From NCBI GenBank assembly GCA_002321855.1, contig DCMX01000107.1, positions 1 through 7,320 of the forward strand: DNA of 7,320 bases, given 5' to 3'. The stretch is from Fidelibacterota bacterium UBA1611 (GTDB taxonomy: Bacteria > Fidelibacterota > Marinisomatia > Marinisomatales > UBA1611). The notes beneath the pieces are model-generated. The model saw only the letters and a list, made by a program, of their open reading frames with translations, was not told the origin of the DNA and did no database searches. Both the position numbers and the translations under genes were made by a program. Below, one piece after another: positions 6,970 to 7,320 of the stretch. The stretch's first letter is position 1, and every line of letters starts with the position of its first letter.

Positions 6970-7320
6970 TTAGCCTAAAAGATCTTCAACCAAGTTGACG
7001 AATATCGAAGACCCAACTAATAATGCATTTTCATCAATATCAAAATGGGAACAGTGGTGAGGAGTATTAAATACATCACGATCGTCCGGAGATGAACCAA
7101 CAAAGAAAAAACAGCCTGGGGTCTCCTGTAGATAATAAGCAAAATCTTCACCACCCATTGAAAGGTAAGGAACACCTGCACCTGCACCTACGACCTGTGA
7201 TGCTGCTTTCATAACATTCTGGGTGGGGATATCATGATTGACAGTTGGCGGATAGCCGTCCTCATAGTCCAAAGTGATCTTTGCACCAAAAGATGTTGAA
7301 ATACCATCAATTATCTCAGA
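6970..7320 (-). CDS. M20D-family amidohydrolase/peptidase, C-terminal part (cut by window edge)
   Basis: Metal-dependent enzymes of this family remove acyl groups from N-acyl amino acids or hydrolyse related amides and dipeptides (hippurate hydrolase, IAA-amino acid hydrolase, N-acetyldiaminopimelate deacetylase). The frame stays open to the right edge, reading backwards through FGAKITLDYEDGYPPTVN, so the gene starts outside; the TTG at 7272 is internal. The visible 116 residues are the last third of a protein usually near 390-400. They show the DGYPPTVN segment, the GGEDFAYYL motif (7129-7155) and HHCSHFDID (7033-7059), the region that carries the last metal-ligand histidine in the family; relatives usually have HHSPHFDID, so the Ser-Pro pair is Cys-Ser here. 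The end ELVED-like helix (NLVEDLLG) is normal. It is followed, one codon after its stop, by the MORN gene, which suggests an operon. Substrate is unknown; family call is sure. Confidence 0.92.
   Translation of the reverse strand, partial: SEIIDGISTSFGAKITLDYEDGYPPTVNHDIPTQNVMKAASQVVGAGAGVPYLSMGGEDFAYYLQETPGCFFFVGSSPDDRDVFNTPHHCSHFDIDENALLVGSSIFVNLVEDLLG

Noticed and set aside
7129..7200. Short tandem CACCTG repeats near 7180-7195 as a possible regulatory repeat
   Set aside because: They simply encode an alternating Gly-Ala stretch (VGAGAGVP) in the M20 protein and are only two to three copies long.

Overview
The window looks like bacterial chromosome from a Gram-negative organism. The incomplete gene at the left edge ends like a TonB-dependent outer-membrane receptor, and a secreted gamma-glutamyltransferase follows further on. 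Base composition is moderately AT-rich. Shine-Dalgarno sequences are weak or absent at most starts. A TonB receptor next to MORN-type repeat proteins and M20 amidohydrolases fits the Bacteroidota/FCB superphylum, including candidate phyla such as Marinimicrobia. This placement is an inference from gene content, not a demonstrated assignment.

Layout. Positions 1-510 (+) hold the C-terminal end of a TonB-dependent receptor, closed by a textbook intrinsic terminator at 533-566. A second, tightly packed plus-strand unit starts at 613: a fold-type I PLP aminotransferase (613-1917), a thiolase (1920-3167), a family III (CaiB/BaiF) CoA-transferase (3160-4374) and a signal-peptide-bearing gamma-glutamyltransferase (4361-6082). 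The four genes are separated by +2, -8 and -14 bases, so they are almost certainly co-transcribed and translationally coupled. A minus-strand unit converges on them: an M20D-type amidohydrolase/peptidase whose 5' part lies beyond the right edge (6970-7320), then, after one intervening codon and in the same frame, an exported or membrane-anchored MORN-type repeat protein (6076-6966). The two units overlap tail-to-tail by 7 bases with no terminator visible between them. No RNA genes, mobile elements, CRISPR arrays or long non-coding stretches were seen; the only sizeable intergenic gap is 511-612.

How the genes may work together. The transferase can release gamma-glutamyl-linked amino compounds in the periplasm, and the M20 enzyme can release N-acylated ones. 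The three cytosolic enzymes match, in order, the three steps needed to turn a beta-amino acid into acetyl-CoA plus an acyl-CoA: transamination to a 3-oxo acid, CoA transfer, then thiolysis. That route is an inference; the individual family calls are firm because the catalytic residues are visible. No defence, mobile or otherwise plainly unprecedented system is visible. The most notable points are the compact operon of three CoA/PLP enzymes plus an exported GGT, and the in-frame M20-MORN junction.
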